The translations under genes were made by a program, and so were the position numbers. From Zoogloea sp. (lineage in GTDB: Bacteria; Pseudomonadota; Gammaproteobacteria; Burkholderiales; Rhodocyclaceae), in the NCBI GenBank assembly GCA_023150095.1, contig JAKLLO010000034.1, positions 1 through 33,700 on the forward strand: a stretch of 33,700 nt of DNA, written 5' to 3'. A model generated the notes under the pieces. That model saw nothing but the letters and a program-made list of their open reading frames with translations. It was not told the origin of the DNA and searched no databases. This document shows positions 1 through 7,332 of the stretch, piece after piece (the first letter of the stretch is position 1; each line of letters starts with the position of its first letter).

Positions 1-561
1 AAGGCCCATCCGGATATCTACAACATCCTGCTGCAGGTGATGGACCACGGCACGCTGACCGACAACAATGGTCGCCAGGCGGATTTCCGCAACACCATCC
101 TCATCATGACCACCAACGCGGGGGCCGAAACCATGCAGAAGTCGGTCATCGGCTTCTCGGCCAAGCGTGAGGTGGGCGACGAGATGGCGGAAATCAAGCG
201 CCTGTTCTCGCCGGAGTTCCGCAACCGTCTCGACGGCACGATCTCGTTCAAGTCCCTCGACTCCGAGATCATCGTCCGGGTGGTGGACAAGTTCCTGATG
301 CAGCTCGAAGCCCAGCTCCACGAGAAGAAGGTCGAAGCCCACTTCACCGAAAAGCTCAAGGCATGGCTCGGCCAGAAGGGTTTCGATCCGCTGATGGGCG
401 CCCGTCCGATGGCACGGCTGATCCAGGACACCATCCGCTCGGCACTCGCCGACGAGTTGCTGTTCGGACGCCTGGCCGGCGGCGGCAGCGTCACCATCGA
501 CATCGACGACGACGGCAAGGCGCTCCTGCTGTTCGAGGAAATGGCGGAAGCTACGGTATAG
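1..561 (+). CDS. clpA: ATP-dependent Clp protease ATP-binding subunit ClpA, C-terminal part
   Basis: Partial gene: the window opens inside the second AAA+ module and the frame runs 186 residues to a TAG stop. ClpA is the hexameric unfoldase that feeds substrates to the ClpP peptidase. Visible are the sensor-1 segment (TTNAG, about residues 35-39), the arginine-finger region (FSPEFRNRLD, about 72-81), and the sensor-2 GAR motif in the C-terminal small domain (GARPMARLIQD, about 133-143). The run RNTILIMTTNAGAE and the ending fit ClpA better than ClpB or ClpC. The IGL-type ClpP-docking loop and the first AAA+ domain lie upstream of the window, as presumably does clpS. A strong terminator hairpin follows 26 bp after the stop. 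Confidence 0.93.
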   Translation, partial: KAHPDIYNILLQVMDHGTLTDNNGRQADFRNTILIMTTNAGAETMQKSVIGFSAKREVGDEMAEIKRLFSPEFRNRLDGTISFKSLDSEIIVRVVDKFLMQLEAQLHEKKVEAHFTEKLKAWLGQKGFDPLMGARPMARLIQDTIRSALADELLFGRLAGGGSVTIDIDDDGKALLLFEEMAEATV

Positions 562-587
562 TCTCGCCGCGCGCGTCGCACACAACC

Positions 588-619
588 CACGGGCGGCCCA
601 TGCCGCCCGTGTGCTTTTG
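588..619 (+). terminator. Intrinsic terminator after clpA
   Basis: Perfect 10-bp GC-rich stem (588-597 with 602-611) and a 4-nt loop, followed by TTTT at 615-618. It ends the clpA transcript and insulates the next gene. Confidence 0.8.
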
Positions 620-663
620 TGGGCCGCGATCTCCCTTCCCATCCTGATTCTCACGGAGTTGCC

Positions 664-1143
664 ATGGATTTCCAGACCACCGATCTTTGTGATGCCAACG
701 AAGGCAAGGTGCGCGCCGTCGCGCCGATGTTCCGCAGCTTTGGCGGCAAGACCCGCTTTGCCGGCCCGATCCGCACCCTCAAGGTCTTCGAGGACAACTC
801 GCTGGTCCGCAGCACCCTCGAAACCGCCGGCAACGGCGCGGTGCTGGTGGTCGACGGCGGCGGCTCGATGCGCTGCGCGATGGTCGGCGACCAGCTTGCG
901 CTCCTGGGCGTCAAGAACAACTGGGCCGGCATCGTCGTCTATGGATGCATTCGCGACTCCGGCCCGATCGCCGGCATGGACATCGGAGTCTTCGCCCTCG
1001 GCACCCACCCCATGAAGAGCGTCAAGAAAGGCGCCGGCGATGTGGACATCCCGGTCACCTTTGGCGGGGTCACCTTCACGCCGGGCGAGTACATCTACGC
1101 GGACGAAGATGGCGTGATCGTCTCGGCGACAGCACTGCTGTAA
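664..1143 (+). CDS. rraA: RraA-family protein (regulator of RNase E activity A / HMG aldolase-like)
   Basis: 159 residues, the usual length for RraA. The ATG has a GGAG ribosome binding site at 655-658. The family includes RraA, a trimeric protein that binds RNase E and inhibits it, and structurally identical class II 4-hydroxy-4-methyl-2-oxoglutarate/oxaloacetate aldolases. The conserved stretches are present: a Gly-rich [15 protein letters not shown] (about residues 58-72) and YGCIRDS (about 95-101), whose Arg-Asp pair is the metal/substrate signature of the aldolases. Sequence alone does not separate the RNase E-inhibitor role from aldolase activity; the short length and single-gene context favour the RraA name. 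It is a single-gene unit between the clpA terminator and the aceA upstream region. Confidence 0.85.
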   Translation: MDFQTTDLCDANEGKVRAVAPMFRSFGGKTRFAGPIRTLKVFEDNSLVRSTLETAGNGAVLVVDGGGSMRCAMVGDQLALLGVKNNWAGIVVYGCIRDSGPIAGMDIGVFALGTHPMKSVKKGAGDVDIPVTFGGVTFTPGEYIYADEDGVIVSATALL

Positions 1144-1161
1144 ACCTGCCCGCACAATAAA

Positions 1162-1210
1162 AAACGACGCGGCGCAGCGAATTTTCATTTCACTGGCGCC
1201 GACGTCGTTT
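1162..1210 (+). terminator. Possible imperfect hairpin terminator after rraA
   Basis: AAACGACG (1162-1169) can pair with CGTCGTTT (1203-1210), and GGCGC (1171-1175) with GCGCC (1196-1200), with a small bulge and a 20-nt loop. The stem is preceded by an A-run and ends in TTT. The U-tract is short, so termination is only a possibility. Confidence 0.4.
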
Positions 1211-1267
1211 CACGATATAAAAAACAAACACCAACGCATTGATTAGCAACGTAAATTTATTTCTTAT

Positions 1268-1281
1268 GTCTTATATAAGAC
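1268..1281. promoter_or_regulatory. Perfect 14-bp palindrome upstream of aceA, candidate operator
   Basis: GTCTTATATAAGAC is fully self-complementary and lies in a locally AT-rich patch (about 1210-1310) of an otherwise GC-rich window. It ends 3 bp before the -35 element proposed for aceA. The size and symmetry fit a dimeric regulator such as a GntR- or FadR-type protein controlling the glyoxylate bypass. The identity of the regulator is not shown by the sequence. Confidence 0.6.
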
Positions 1282-1284
1282 TTG

Positions 1285-1313
1285 TTGCTGCCATGCAAAA
1301 TCCTGCCTATACT
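1285..1313 (+). promoter_or_regulatory. Putative sigma-70 promoter of aceA
   Basis: TTGCTG (1285-1290), a 17-bp spacer and TATACT (1308-1313) give a good -10 and a half-matched -35. The predicted start near 1320 leaves a leader of about 145 nt before the aceA ATG. I see no clear secondary structure or small ORF in the leader (1320-1465). Confidence 0.5.
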
Positions 1314-1465
1314 GTCTCTTGTTGATCGAGGTTCCGGAAACGCTGTTTCAGCCAGACCGGGCCCGCTCAAGCAGAGCAAGAGTTACGCAACGCCCCCACC
1401 CCAAGCAGGTTGAGCGTGCGCCTCGGCTTTCCCTCCCTTCACCCTATGTTTGTAAAGGATGTCGT

Positions 1466-2779
1466 ATGTCTCTGACCCGCGAACAGCAAATCGCCGCCCT
1501 CGAAAAAGACTGGGCTGAAAACCCCCGCTGGAAAGGCGTCAAGCGCGGCTACACCGCTGCTGACGTCGTCCGTCTGCGTGGCTCCCTGCAGCCCGAATAC
1601 ACCCTGGCCCAGCGCGGCGCCAAGGTTCTGTGGGACAAGGTCAACGGCGGCGCCAAGAAGGGCTACGTGAATGCCTTCGGCGCGATCACCGCTGGTCAAG
1701 CCATGCAACAGGCCAAGGCTGGCCTGGAAGCCGTGTATCTGTCCGGCTGGCAGGTTGCCGCCGACGGCAACACCTCCGAAACCATGTACCCGGACCAGTC
1801 GCTGTACGCCTACGACTCCGTTCCGACCATGGTTCGCCGCATCAACAACACCTTCAAGCGCGCCGACGAGATCCAGTGGTCCCGTGGCGTCAACCCGGGT
1901 GACGCTGGCTTCATCGACTACTTCCTGCCGATCGTTGCCGACGCTGAAGCTGGTTTCGGTGGCGTGCTGAACGCCTTCGAACTGATGAAGAACATGATCG
2001 CCGCCGGTGCCGCTGGCGTTCACTTCGAAGACCAGCTGGCTGCCGCCAAGAAGTGTGGCCACATGGGTGGCAAGGTGCTCGTCCCGACCCGTGAAGCCGT
2101 CGAGAAGCTGATCTCCGCTCGTTTCGCTGCCGACGTCATGGGCGTTCCGACCCTGATCCTGGCCCGTACCGATGCCGAAGCCGCCAACCTGATCACCTCC
2201 GACTACGACGAGAACGACAAGCCGTTCCTCACCGGTGAGCGCACCCAGGAAGGCTTCTACCGCGTCAAGAACGGTCTCGAGCAGTCCATCTCCCGTGGTG
2301 TGGCTTACGCTCCGTACGCCGACCTCGTCTGGTGTGAAACCGGCGTGCCCGATATCGGCTTCGCCCGTGAATTCGCTCAAGCCGTGCTGGCCGCCTGCCC
2401 GGGCAAGCTGCTGTCCTACAACTGCTCGCCCTCCTTCAACTGGAAGAAGAACCTCAACGACTCGCAGATCGCCTCCTTCCAGGAAGAACTGTCGGCGCTG
2501 GGCTACAAGTACCAGTTCATCACCCTGGCTGGTATCCACGTCAACTGGTACAACACCTTCAAGTTCGCCAAGGCTTACGCCGGCGGCGAAGGCATGAAGC
2601 ACTACGTCGAGATGGTTCAGGAGCCGGAATTCGCCGCTCGCGAAGATGGCTACACCTTCGTCTCGCACCAGCAGGAAGTCGGCACCGGTTACTTCGACGA
2701 AGTCACCACCGTCATCCAGGGCGGCTCCTCCTCCGTCAAGGCCCTCACCGGCTCCACCGAAGAAGAGCAGTTCCACTAA
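1466..2779 (+). CDS. aceA: Isocitrate lyase AceA
   Basis: 437 residues, the standard length of the bacterial short-form enzyme. It cleaves isocitrate to glyoxylate and succinate in the cytoplasm, the first step of the glyoxylate bypass used on acetate, fatty acids or stored polyhydroxyalkanoate. The family signature KKCGHM is at residues 195-200, with catalytic Cys197. Other hallmarks are the early WSGWQVAAD-type segment (YLSGWQVAADGNT), the Mg-binding VADAEAGFGG, and NCSPSFNWKKN. The start is fixed by AAAGGA at 1454-1459, 6 nt before the ATG; the frame is open upstream to 1319 but that extension has no Shine-Dalgarno and looks non-coding. Codon use is richer in GCT, GTT, CGT and GGT than in the neighbours, which points to high expression. 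No malate synthase gene is adjacent. A strong terminator follows. Confidence 0.97.
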   Translation: MSLTREQQIAALEKDWAENPRWKGVKRGYTAADVVRLRGSLQPEYTLAQRGAKVLWDKVNGGAKKGYVNAFGAITAGQAMQQAKAGLEAVYLSGWQVAADGNTSETMYPDQSLYAYDSVPTMVRRINNTFKRADEIQWSRGVNPGDAGFIDYFLPIVADAEAGFGGVLNAFELMKNMIAAGAAGVHFEDQLAAAKKCGHMGGKVLVPTREAVEKLISARFAADVMGVPTLILARTDAEAANLITSDYDENDKPFLTGERTQEGFYRVKNGLEQSISRGVAYAPYADLVWCETGVPDIGFAREFAQAVLAACPGKLLSYNCSPSFNWKKNLNDSQIASFQEELSALGYKYQFITLAGIHVNWYNTFKFAKAYAGGEGMKHYVEMVQEPEFAAREDGYTFVSHQQEVGTGYFDEVTTVIQGGSSSVKALTGSTEEEQFH

Positions 2780-2822
2780 GCTTCGATCGCCGGTAACCCT
2801 CACCGGCACGCTTGGTCGATCG

Positions 2823-2854
2823 ACCCCCGCGGGCGCAAGCCCCCGGGGGTTTTT
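2823..2854 (+). terminator. Intrinsic terminator after aceA
   Basis: A long C/G stem with a GCAA tetraloop (2823-2834 against 2839-2850, one C-C mismatch) is followed by a T-run at 2850-2854. This is the expected strong stop for a highly expressed single-gene transcript. Confidence 0.85.
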
Positions 2855-2888
2855 CACGTGGTTTTCCGGGCGCGGCGCGGGCCTCCGG

Positions 2889-2894
2889 TAGAAT
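2889..2894 (+). promoter_or_regulatory. Possible -10 element (TAGAAT) of the EamA transporter gene
   Basis: TAGAAT at 2889-2894 lies 28 bp before the ATG, in the context GTAGAATCGGGCG. A near-identical GATAGAATCGGTG precedes the PilZ gene at 7291. No convincing -35 hexamer is seen. Confidence 0.35.
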
Positions 2895-2922
2895 CGGGCG
2901 CTTTCGCCCCTCCGCCCCCGCC

Positions 2923-3786
2923 ATGCAATCCCTCTGGATGATCGCCGCCAGCCTGTTGTTCGCCTGCATGGGCGTCTGCGTCAAGCTCGGCTCCGCGCAT
3001 CTTTCCACCGGCGAACTGGTGTTCTACCGGGGCTTTGTCGGCTTCGTGATGATGCTGACGCTGATCCGCTGGCAGGGCATCCCGTGGCGCACGCCCCACT
3101 GGCGCATGCAGCTCTCCCGTGGGTTCTCCGGCACCATCTCGCTGATGTGCTACTTCTTTGCCCTCGGCGTGCTGCCGCTGGCGGCGGCCGTCACCCTCAG
3201 CTACACCTCCCCGCTGTTCGTCGCCCTGCTGCTGATCCTGTGGTTCCGCGAGCGCCCCGGACGCGGCGCCCTCGCCGCCATCGCCCTGGGCTTTGCCGGC
3301 GTGGTGATGCTCCTCAAGCCCACCCTCCAGCCCGACCAATGGCTTGGCGCGCTGGTGGGCATGGCGGGGGGGATGCTGGCGAGCATCGCCTACATCAACG
3401 TGCGTGAGCTCGGCCGCGTCGGCGAACCGGAAGCCCGCACCGTGCTGTGGTTCTCCTTCGTCACCTGCCTGTTCGGGCTCGGCTGGGCGATGCTGTCCGG
3501 TGGCCTGCATCCGATGGACACTCGCACCCTGGCGATCGTCCTGGGCGTGGGCGGCTTCGGGGGCCTCGCCCAGCTCGCCATGACCCGCGCCTACCGCTAC
3601 GGCAAGACGGTCGTGTCGGCCAACCTGTCGTACAGCACGGTCATCTTCTCGAGCCTGTTCGGCGTCGCCCTGTGGAACGAGCGCCTGCCCTGGGCCTCGC
3701 TGCTCGGCATCGCCACCATCATCGCCAGCGGCGTACTGATCTCCGTCGTCTCGCGCCGACCCGCGCCAGCGCTTGAGTCCGATTGA
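2923..3786 (+). CDS. EamA/DMT-superfamily inner-membrane transporter (RhaT-like)
   Basis: 287 residues with about ten hydrophobic segments arranged as two EamA repeats (about residues 1-130 and 142-275). This is the drug/metabolite transporter fold found in exporters and importers of amino acids, nucleotides or other metabolites; the substrate cannot be read from the sequence. Typical features are the short charged turns between helices and the end-of-repeat segments (SYTSPLFVALLLILWFRERP and SYSTVIFSSLFGVALWNERLP), each carrying the conserved E-R/E-R-L-P pattern after a Pro/Ser-containing helix. ATG 2923 is chosen because translation from here begins straight with the first helix. No Shine-Dalgarno is apparent, and ATG 2938 is an alternative. 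It appears to be a single-gene unit. Confidence 0.85.
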   Translation: MQSLWMIAASLLFACMGVCVKLGSAHLSTGELVFYRGFVGFVMMLTLIRWQGIPWRTPHWRMQLSRGFSGTISLMCYFFALGVLPLAAAVTLSYTSPLFVALLLILWFRERPGRGALAAIALGFAGVVMLLKPTLQPDQWLGALVGMAGGMLASIAYINVRELGRVGEPEARTVLWFSFVTCLFGLGWAMLSGGLHPMDTRTLAIVLGVGGFGGLAQLAMTRAYRYGKTVVSANLSYSTVIFSSLFGVALWNERLPWASLLGIATIIASGVLISVVSRRPAPALESD

Positions 3787-3811
3787 AGCGCAGGGCGCGC
3801 GGGGCTACACT
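3783..3811 (+). promoter_or_regulatory. Putative sigma-70 promoter of the STAS-like/sulfurtransferase pair
   Basis: TTGAAG (3783-3788), a 17-bp spacer and TACACT (3806-3811). It overlaps the stop codon of the transporter gene and lies 36 bp before the next start, which has an AAGAGGA ribosome binding site at 3832-3838. Confidence 0.45.
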
Positions 3812-3846
3812 GCTGGCATCCCTTCACCCCCAAGAGGACCCAGGAA

Positions 3847-4209
3847 ATGATCACCACCGACCAGAAGGAAAGCCGGGTCAATCTCACCGTCTTCGGCGAA
3901 TTCACCCTCGCCGACTACAAGGAATTCGAAGAGGTCGTCAATTACAAGGTCAAGTTTGAAGGGCCGGTCAGCCTGTTCTTCGACCTGCGGGAAATGAGCG
4001 GCTTCACCATCGACATGGCGCTCGAGGAAATCCGCTTCGCCCGGGCCCACGCCCACGACTTCGCGCGCATCGCCATCGTCACCGACGACCAGTGGGTCAC
4101 CTGGAGCGCCTGGCTGTCGAAGATCTTCGTGGATGCCGACGTGCGCGTCTTCGAAGACGCCGACGACGCCGAAGCGTGGATCAGCGGCATCGAATCCCCG
4201 GTCGCCTGA
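3847..4209 (+). CDS. SpoIIAA/STAS-like protein
   Basis: 120 residues, soluble, no signal peptide. The pattern of alternating strands and helices, with FDLREMSGFTIDMALEEIRFA (about residues 45-65) and IAIVTDDQWVTW (about 77-88), matches the SpoIIAA-like family (DUF3478). That family shares the STAS fold of anti-sigma factor antagonists but is usually not part of a partner-switching system. The phosphorylatable Ser/Thr of true antagonists is not evident. The biochemical role is unknown; some relatives are thought to bind lipids or quinone-like ligands. The gene is tightly linked to the downstream sulfurtransferase: its TGA is part of that gene's ribosome binding site, so the two are co-translated. 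Confidence 0.75.
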   Translation: MITTDQKESRVNLTVFGEFTLADYKEFEEVVNYKVKFEGPVSLFFDLREMSGFTIDMALEEIRFARAHAHDFARIAIVTDDQWVTWSAWLSKIFVDADVRVFEDADDAEAWISGIESPVA

Positions 4210-4220
4210 GGACGCCGGTC

Positions 4221-5078
4221 GTGCCGCAGCCCTTCACCCAGCTCGTCAGCGTCCAGGAAGCCGCCGCCCTGGCCACGCCCGCGTGGCGCTTCTTCGACTG
4301 CCGCTTCAACCTCGCCAATCCGGCCGCTGGCCGGGATGCCTACACGGCGGGGCACCTGCCCGGCGCGTTCTTTCTCGATCTCGAAGAAGACCTCTCCGGC
4401 CCCTGCTCCGGCCTCAACGGCCGCCATCCGCTGCCCGACCCGCAACTGCTGGCCGACAAGCTCGGCAGCCTGGGCGTCGGCCCAACCACCCAGGTCGTCG
4501 CCTACGACGACGCCGGCGGCATGTTCGCGTCCCGGCTGTGGTGGCTGCTGCGCTGGCTGGGGCACGATCGGGTTGCAGTGCTCAACGGCGGCATCCAGGC
4601 CTGGACGGCAGCCGGCCACCCGGTGGTCACCAACGTTCCGCTGGCCACCGCCGCGGCCTTCAGGCCGCGGGTACAGAAGCAGCTGCGGGTCGATGCCGAC
4701 TACGTGCAGAGCCACCTGCACGACCCGGCCATGCTGCTGATCGACGCCCGGGCGCCCGACCGCTTCCGCGGCGAGAATGAAACCCTCGACCCCGTGGGCG
4801 GCCACATCCCCGGCGCGATCAACCGCTTCTTCAAGGACAACCTGGACGCCAGCGGCTGCTTCAAGCCCGCGGCCCAGCTGCAGGAAGAATTCGGCACGCT
4901 CATCAAGGGCGGCGATGCGCACAATGTGGTGCTGCAATGTGGTTCCGGCGTCACCGCCTGCCACAACCTGCTCGCGATGGAAACCGCCGGACTCTCCGGC
5001 GCACGGCTGTACGCAGGATCATGGAGTGAGTGGTGCGCAGACCCGGCCCGGCCGGTTGCCACCGGCCCCGAGGCATAA
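4221..5078 (+). CDS. sseA: Sulfurtransferase, 3-mercaptopyruvate/thiosulfate type (two rhodanese domains)
   Basis: 285 residues with tandem rhodanese domains (about 8-130 inactive, 155-280 catalytic). The active loop is CGSGVTA beginning at Cys240. The CG[S/T]GVT loop is typical of 3-mercaptopyruvate sulfurtransferases, whereas true rhodaneses have CRxGx[R/T]. It moves sulfane sulfur from 3-mercaptopyruvate or thiosulfate to thiols or cyanide via a Cys persulfide. Conserved domain-1 features include FDCRFNL, GHLPGAFFLDLEEDLSG and NGRHPLP. The start is GTG 4221, decided by GAGGA at 4208-4212, which overlaps the upstream stop codon and lies 8 nt away. The frame is open further upstream, but inside the previous gene. 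A bidirectional terminator begins immediately after the TAA. Confidence 0.88.
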   Translation: MPQPFTQLVSVQEAAALATPAWRFFDCRFNLANPAAGRDAYTAGHLPGAFFLDLEEDLSGPCSGLNGRHPLPDPQLLADKLGSLGVGPTTQVVAYDDAGGMFASRLWWLLRWLGHDRVAVLNGGIQAWTAAGHPVVTNVPLATAAAFRPRVQKQLRVDADYVQSHLHDPAMLLIDARAPDRFRGENETLDPVGGHIPGAINRFFKDNLDASGCFKPAAQLQEEFGTLIKGGDAHNVVLQCGSGVTACHNLLAMETAGLSGARLYAGSWSEWCADPARPVATGPEA

Positions 5079-5109
5079 AAAAAGCCCTGCCAGTCCGGCA
5101 GGGCTTTTT
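5079..5109. terminator. Bidirectional terminator between sseA and the YidB-like gene
   Basis: AAAAAGCCCTGCC (5079-5091) pairs with GGCAGGGCTTTTT (5097-5109) across a 5-nt loop. It has A-run/T-run symmetry, so it serves both convergent transcripts. Confidence 0.9.
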
Positions 5110-5121
5110 ACCATCAGGCCA

Positions 5122-5550
5122 TCACTTGCCCAGCATGGCCACCAGGCCGGACAGCGCCTGACCGAGGTCCACATCGCCCTCCGGCACCTGGCCGTTCGGC
5201 GTGAGGTGATCAATCACCTGAGGCAGCACATTGGCGATGTGACCCGCAACCTGCTCGGTCGGCATGCCCAGCTGGGCCGCCAGATCGCCCAGCTCGCTGC
5301 CGCCGAAAATCTTGCCGATCTGGTCGGCGCTCACCGGAAGGTTCTGGCCAGTGCCGACCCACGACGCAGCCTGCTCGCCCAGACCAGCCTGGCTCAGACG
5401 CCCCAGCAGTCCGCCAAGACCCCCTTGGCCGTTGTTCTGCAGCAGACTCATCACCAGCTGCAGCAGGGCAGCCTGGCCACCACCACCCTGCTGAGCGCCG
5501 CCCGCCAGCGACCCCAGAACCTGTCCTGCCAGTTGATCGAGCAAACCCAT
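5122..5550 (-). CDS. YidB-like protein (DUF937)
   Basis: 142 residues. It starts MGLLDQLAGQVLG, the typical opening of YidB-family (DUF937) proteins, followed by a Gly/Gln/Leu-rich low-complexity stretch (about 20-65) and a helical C-terminal half with an AxLGMPTEQVAGHIANVLPQVIDHLTPNG motif (about 95-125). No signal peptide or transmembrane helix is convincing. The family is widespread and of unknown function; its members resemble small cytoplasmic helical-bundle proteins. ATG at 5550 is supported by a perfect AAGGAG (plus-strand CTCCTT 5558-5563) 7 nt away; an upstream in-frame extension lacks such a site. It converges on sseA and diverges from rpiA over 200 bp. Confidence 0.8.
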   Translation of the reverse strand: MGLLDQLAGQVLGSLAGGAQQGGGGQAALLQLVMSLLQNNGQGGLGGLLGRLSQAGLGEQAASWVGTGQNLPVSADQIGKIFGGSELGDLAAQLGMPTEQVAGHIANVLPQVIDHLTPNGQVPEGDVDLGQALSGLVAMLGK

Positions 5551-5714
5551 CGTGAAGCTCCTTCTGTGAGTGTTTCGGGAAATCCTGCCAGCCCGACGCT
5601 GCGGGCATTTGTGGCAGGGATGTAACACTTTACGCCCCTCACCCCCGCCGGGTGTAAGGCTTTGTGGATTGGCGCGCCGAGCGTGACAAACCGCAAACAG
5701 TGCACCGGTACGGT

Positions 5715-5720
5715 TAAAAT
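5715..5720 (+). promoter_or_regulatory. Possible -10 element (TAAAAT) of rpiA
   Basis: TAAAAT is 30 bp before the rpiA ATG, a usual distance. The expected -35 position (5692-5697) is poor. The rest of the 200-bp divergent region (5551-5750) shows only a weak inverted repeat, TTACGCCC/GGGTGTAA, around 5632-5658. Confidence 0.35.
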
Positions 5721-5750
5721 CCTGCTTTTGGCCTTCAGGCAGCTCACACC

Positions 5751-6413
5751 ATGACCCAGGACGAACTCAAGCAACAAGCCGCACTGCGCGCCCTCGACTA
5801 CGTTGTCGAAGGCAGCATCGTCGGCGTCGGCACCGGCTCCACCGCCAACTTCTTCATCGACGGCCTCGCCACGATGAAGGATCGCATCGCCGGCGCCGTG
5901 GCCTCGTCCGAAGCCTCCGCCAAGCGCCTCGCCGGCCACGGCATCCGCCTGTTCGACCTGAACGACGTGGAGCAGATGCCGGTGTACATCGACGGCGCCG
6001 ACGAGATCGACGCGTCCCTCGCCATGATCAAGGGCGGCGGTGGCGCCCTCACCCGCGAGAAGATCGTCGCGGCGGTGGCCGACAAGTTCATCTGCATCTG
6101 CGACGCCACCAAGCGCGTCGAATGCCTCGGCCGCTTTCCGCTGCCCGTCGAGGTGATCCCGATGGCCCGCGCCCAGGTCGCCCGCCAGCTTGCAGCGCTG
6201 GGCGGCCGCCCGGTGCTGCGCGAAGGCTTCGTCACCGACAACGGCAACATCATCATTGATGTTCACGGCCTACAGATCAGCGATCCAGCTAGCTTCGAGA
6301 CCACCGTCGACGGTATCGTGGGCGTCGTCACCAACGGCCTCTTCGCCCGCCGTGGCGCCGATGTGCTGCTGCTCGCCACGGCCGGCGGCGTCGTCACCTA
6401 CGAGCGCACCTGA
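5751..6413 (+). CDS. rpiA: Ribose-5-phosphate isomerase A
   Basis: 220 residues, the same length class as the E. coli enzyme. It interconverts ribose-5-phosphate and ribulose-5-phosphate in the pentose phosphate pathway. All family signatures are present: GTGSTA (27-32), DGADEID (81-87) with Asp81 and Asp84, and [11 protein letters not shown] (94-104) with Lys94 and the catalytic base Glu103. These positions coincide with the E. coli numbering, so the start is well placed. The Shine-Dalgarno before ATG 5751 is weak. phoU follows after 58 bp in the same orientation; a CATAAT at 6416-6421 could be a separate -10 for phoU. Confidence 0.97.
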   Translation: MTQDELKQQAALRALDYVVEGSIVGVGTGSTANFFIDGLATMKDRIAGAVASSEASAKRLAGHGIRLFDLNDVEQMPVYIDGADEIDASLAMIKGGGGALTREKIVAAVADKFICICDATKRVECLGRFPLPVEVIPMARAQVARQLAALGGRPVLREGFVTDNGNIIIDVHGLQISDPASFETTVDGIVGVVTNGLFARRGADVLLLATAGGVVTYERT

Positions 6414-6471
6414 AACATAATCGTCATCTTCCGCGGTTAATCTGTTGCGCTTACCAGCCTTAGGATTTTCA

Positions 6472-7170
6472 ATGAACGAGCACACCTCCAAGAAGTTCGA
6501 TTCCGAACTGGAAGGAATCCGCAACCGGGTTCTCCAGATGGGCGGGATGGTCGAGTTGCAGATCGTGAAGGCGATGGAAGGCCTTTCCGATGGCGATCCG
6601 CTCCTGATTGATCAGGTCATCGAAAACGACAACCGGGTCAACCTGCTCGAGATCGAGCTCGACGAAGCCTGCAACCAGGTCATTGCCAAACGCCAGCCGA
6701 CGGCGGTCGATCTGCGTATGGTGAGCACCGTCCAGAAGACCATCACCGATCTGGAGCGCATCGGCGACGAGGCGAAGAAGATTGCCAAGACCGCCAAACA
6801 GCTGCACAGCAACGGCTCGCCGTTCATGCCGCAGATCCGCCTCAGTCACATTGCCGACGCGGTGGTGGACATGCTGCGCACCGCGCTCGACGCCTACGCC
6901 CGCCTCGACACCGTGGCCGCCGCCCAGGTGGTTCGCCACGACAAGGAAGTCGATGCCGAGTTCAAGGGCATCATGCGCCAGCTCATCACCTACATGATGG
7001 AAGATCCGCGCATGATCTCGCAGTCCATCGAGTTGATGTTCGTCGCCAAGTCGGTCGAACGCATCGGCGACCACGCCAAGAACATCGCCGAATACGTGGT
7101 GTACATGGTCAAGGGCCGCGACGTGCGTCATACCAGCCTTGAAGAGATCGAACGGGAAGCCACGCGCTGA
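6472..7170 (+). CDS. phoU: Phosphate-signalling complex protein PhoU
   Basis: 232 residues made of two three-helix repeats. The metal-binding motifs characteristic of PhoU are seen in each: ERIGDEAKK at 95-103 and ERIGDHAKN at 196-204, the latter followed by IAEYVVYMVKGRDVRH. PhoU links the PstSCAB phosphate transporter to the PhoR kinase, keeps the Pho regulon off when phosphate is ample, and also influences persistence and polyphosphate. ATG 6472 has TAGGA at 6461-6465. Here it stands alone behind rpiA, without pst or phoBR genes, an arrangement also met in other betaproteobacteria. A perfect terminator hairpin ends the unit. Confidence 0.94.
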   Translation: MNEHTSKKFDSELEGIRNRVLQMGGMVELQIVKAMEGLSDGDPLLIDQVIENDNRVNLLEIELDEACNQVIAKRQPTAVDLRMVSTVQKTITDLERIGDEAKKIAKTAKQLHSNGSPFMPQIRLSHIADAVVDMLRTALDAYARLDTVAAAQVVRHDKEVDAEFKGIMRQLITYMMEDPRMISQSIELMFVAKSVERIGDHAKNIAEYVVYMVKGRDVRHTSLEEIEREATR

Positions 7171-7194
7171 TCCCTTCGGCCCTTCAGGCAGTCG

Positions 7195-7229
7195 ATCGGG
7201 GGACGGTTTTCCGTCCCCCGATTCATTTT
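7195..7229 (+). terminator. Intrinsic terminator after phoU
   Basis: Perfect 12-bp stem (7195-7206 with 7211-7222) closed by a TTTT loop, followed by the T-rich TCATTTTG. Confidence 0.85.
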
Positions 7230-7290
7230 GTATCGACAGATTGAGCGGGCATGCCAATTGCTTCACCGTCGGGATCGCCCACCCGACTGA

Positions 7291-7296
7291 TAGAAT
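7291..7296 (+). promoter_or_regulatory. Possible -10 element (TAGAAT) of the PilZ gene
   Basis: GATAGAATCGGTG with TAGAAT 36 bp before the ATG repeats the element before the EamA gene. No good -35 is visible, and neither a sigma-28 nor a sigma-54 consensus is present. Confidence 0.35.
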
Positions 7297-7332
7297 CGGT
7301 GTTTCAGCCGATCGCCGAACGCCACTGCCATC

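Noticed and set aside
1319..1465. N-terminal extension of AceA
   Set aside because: It contains the predicted transcription start and has no ribosome binding site; AAAGGA before 1466 fixes the start.
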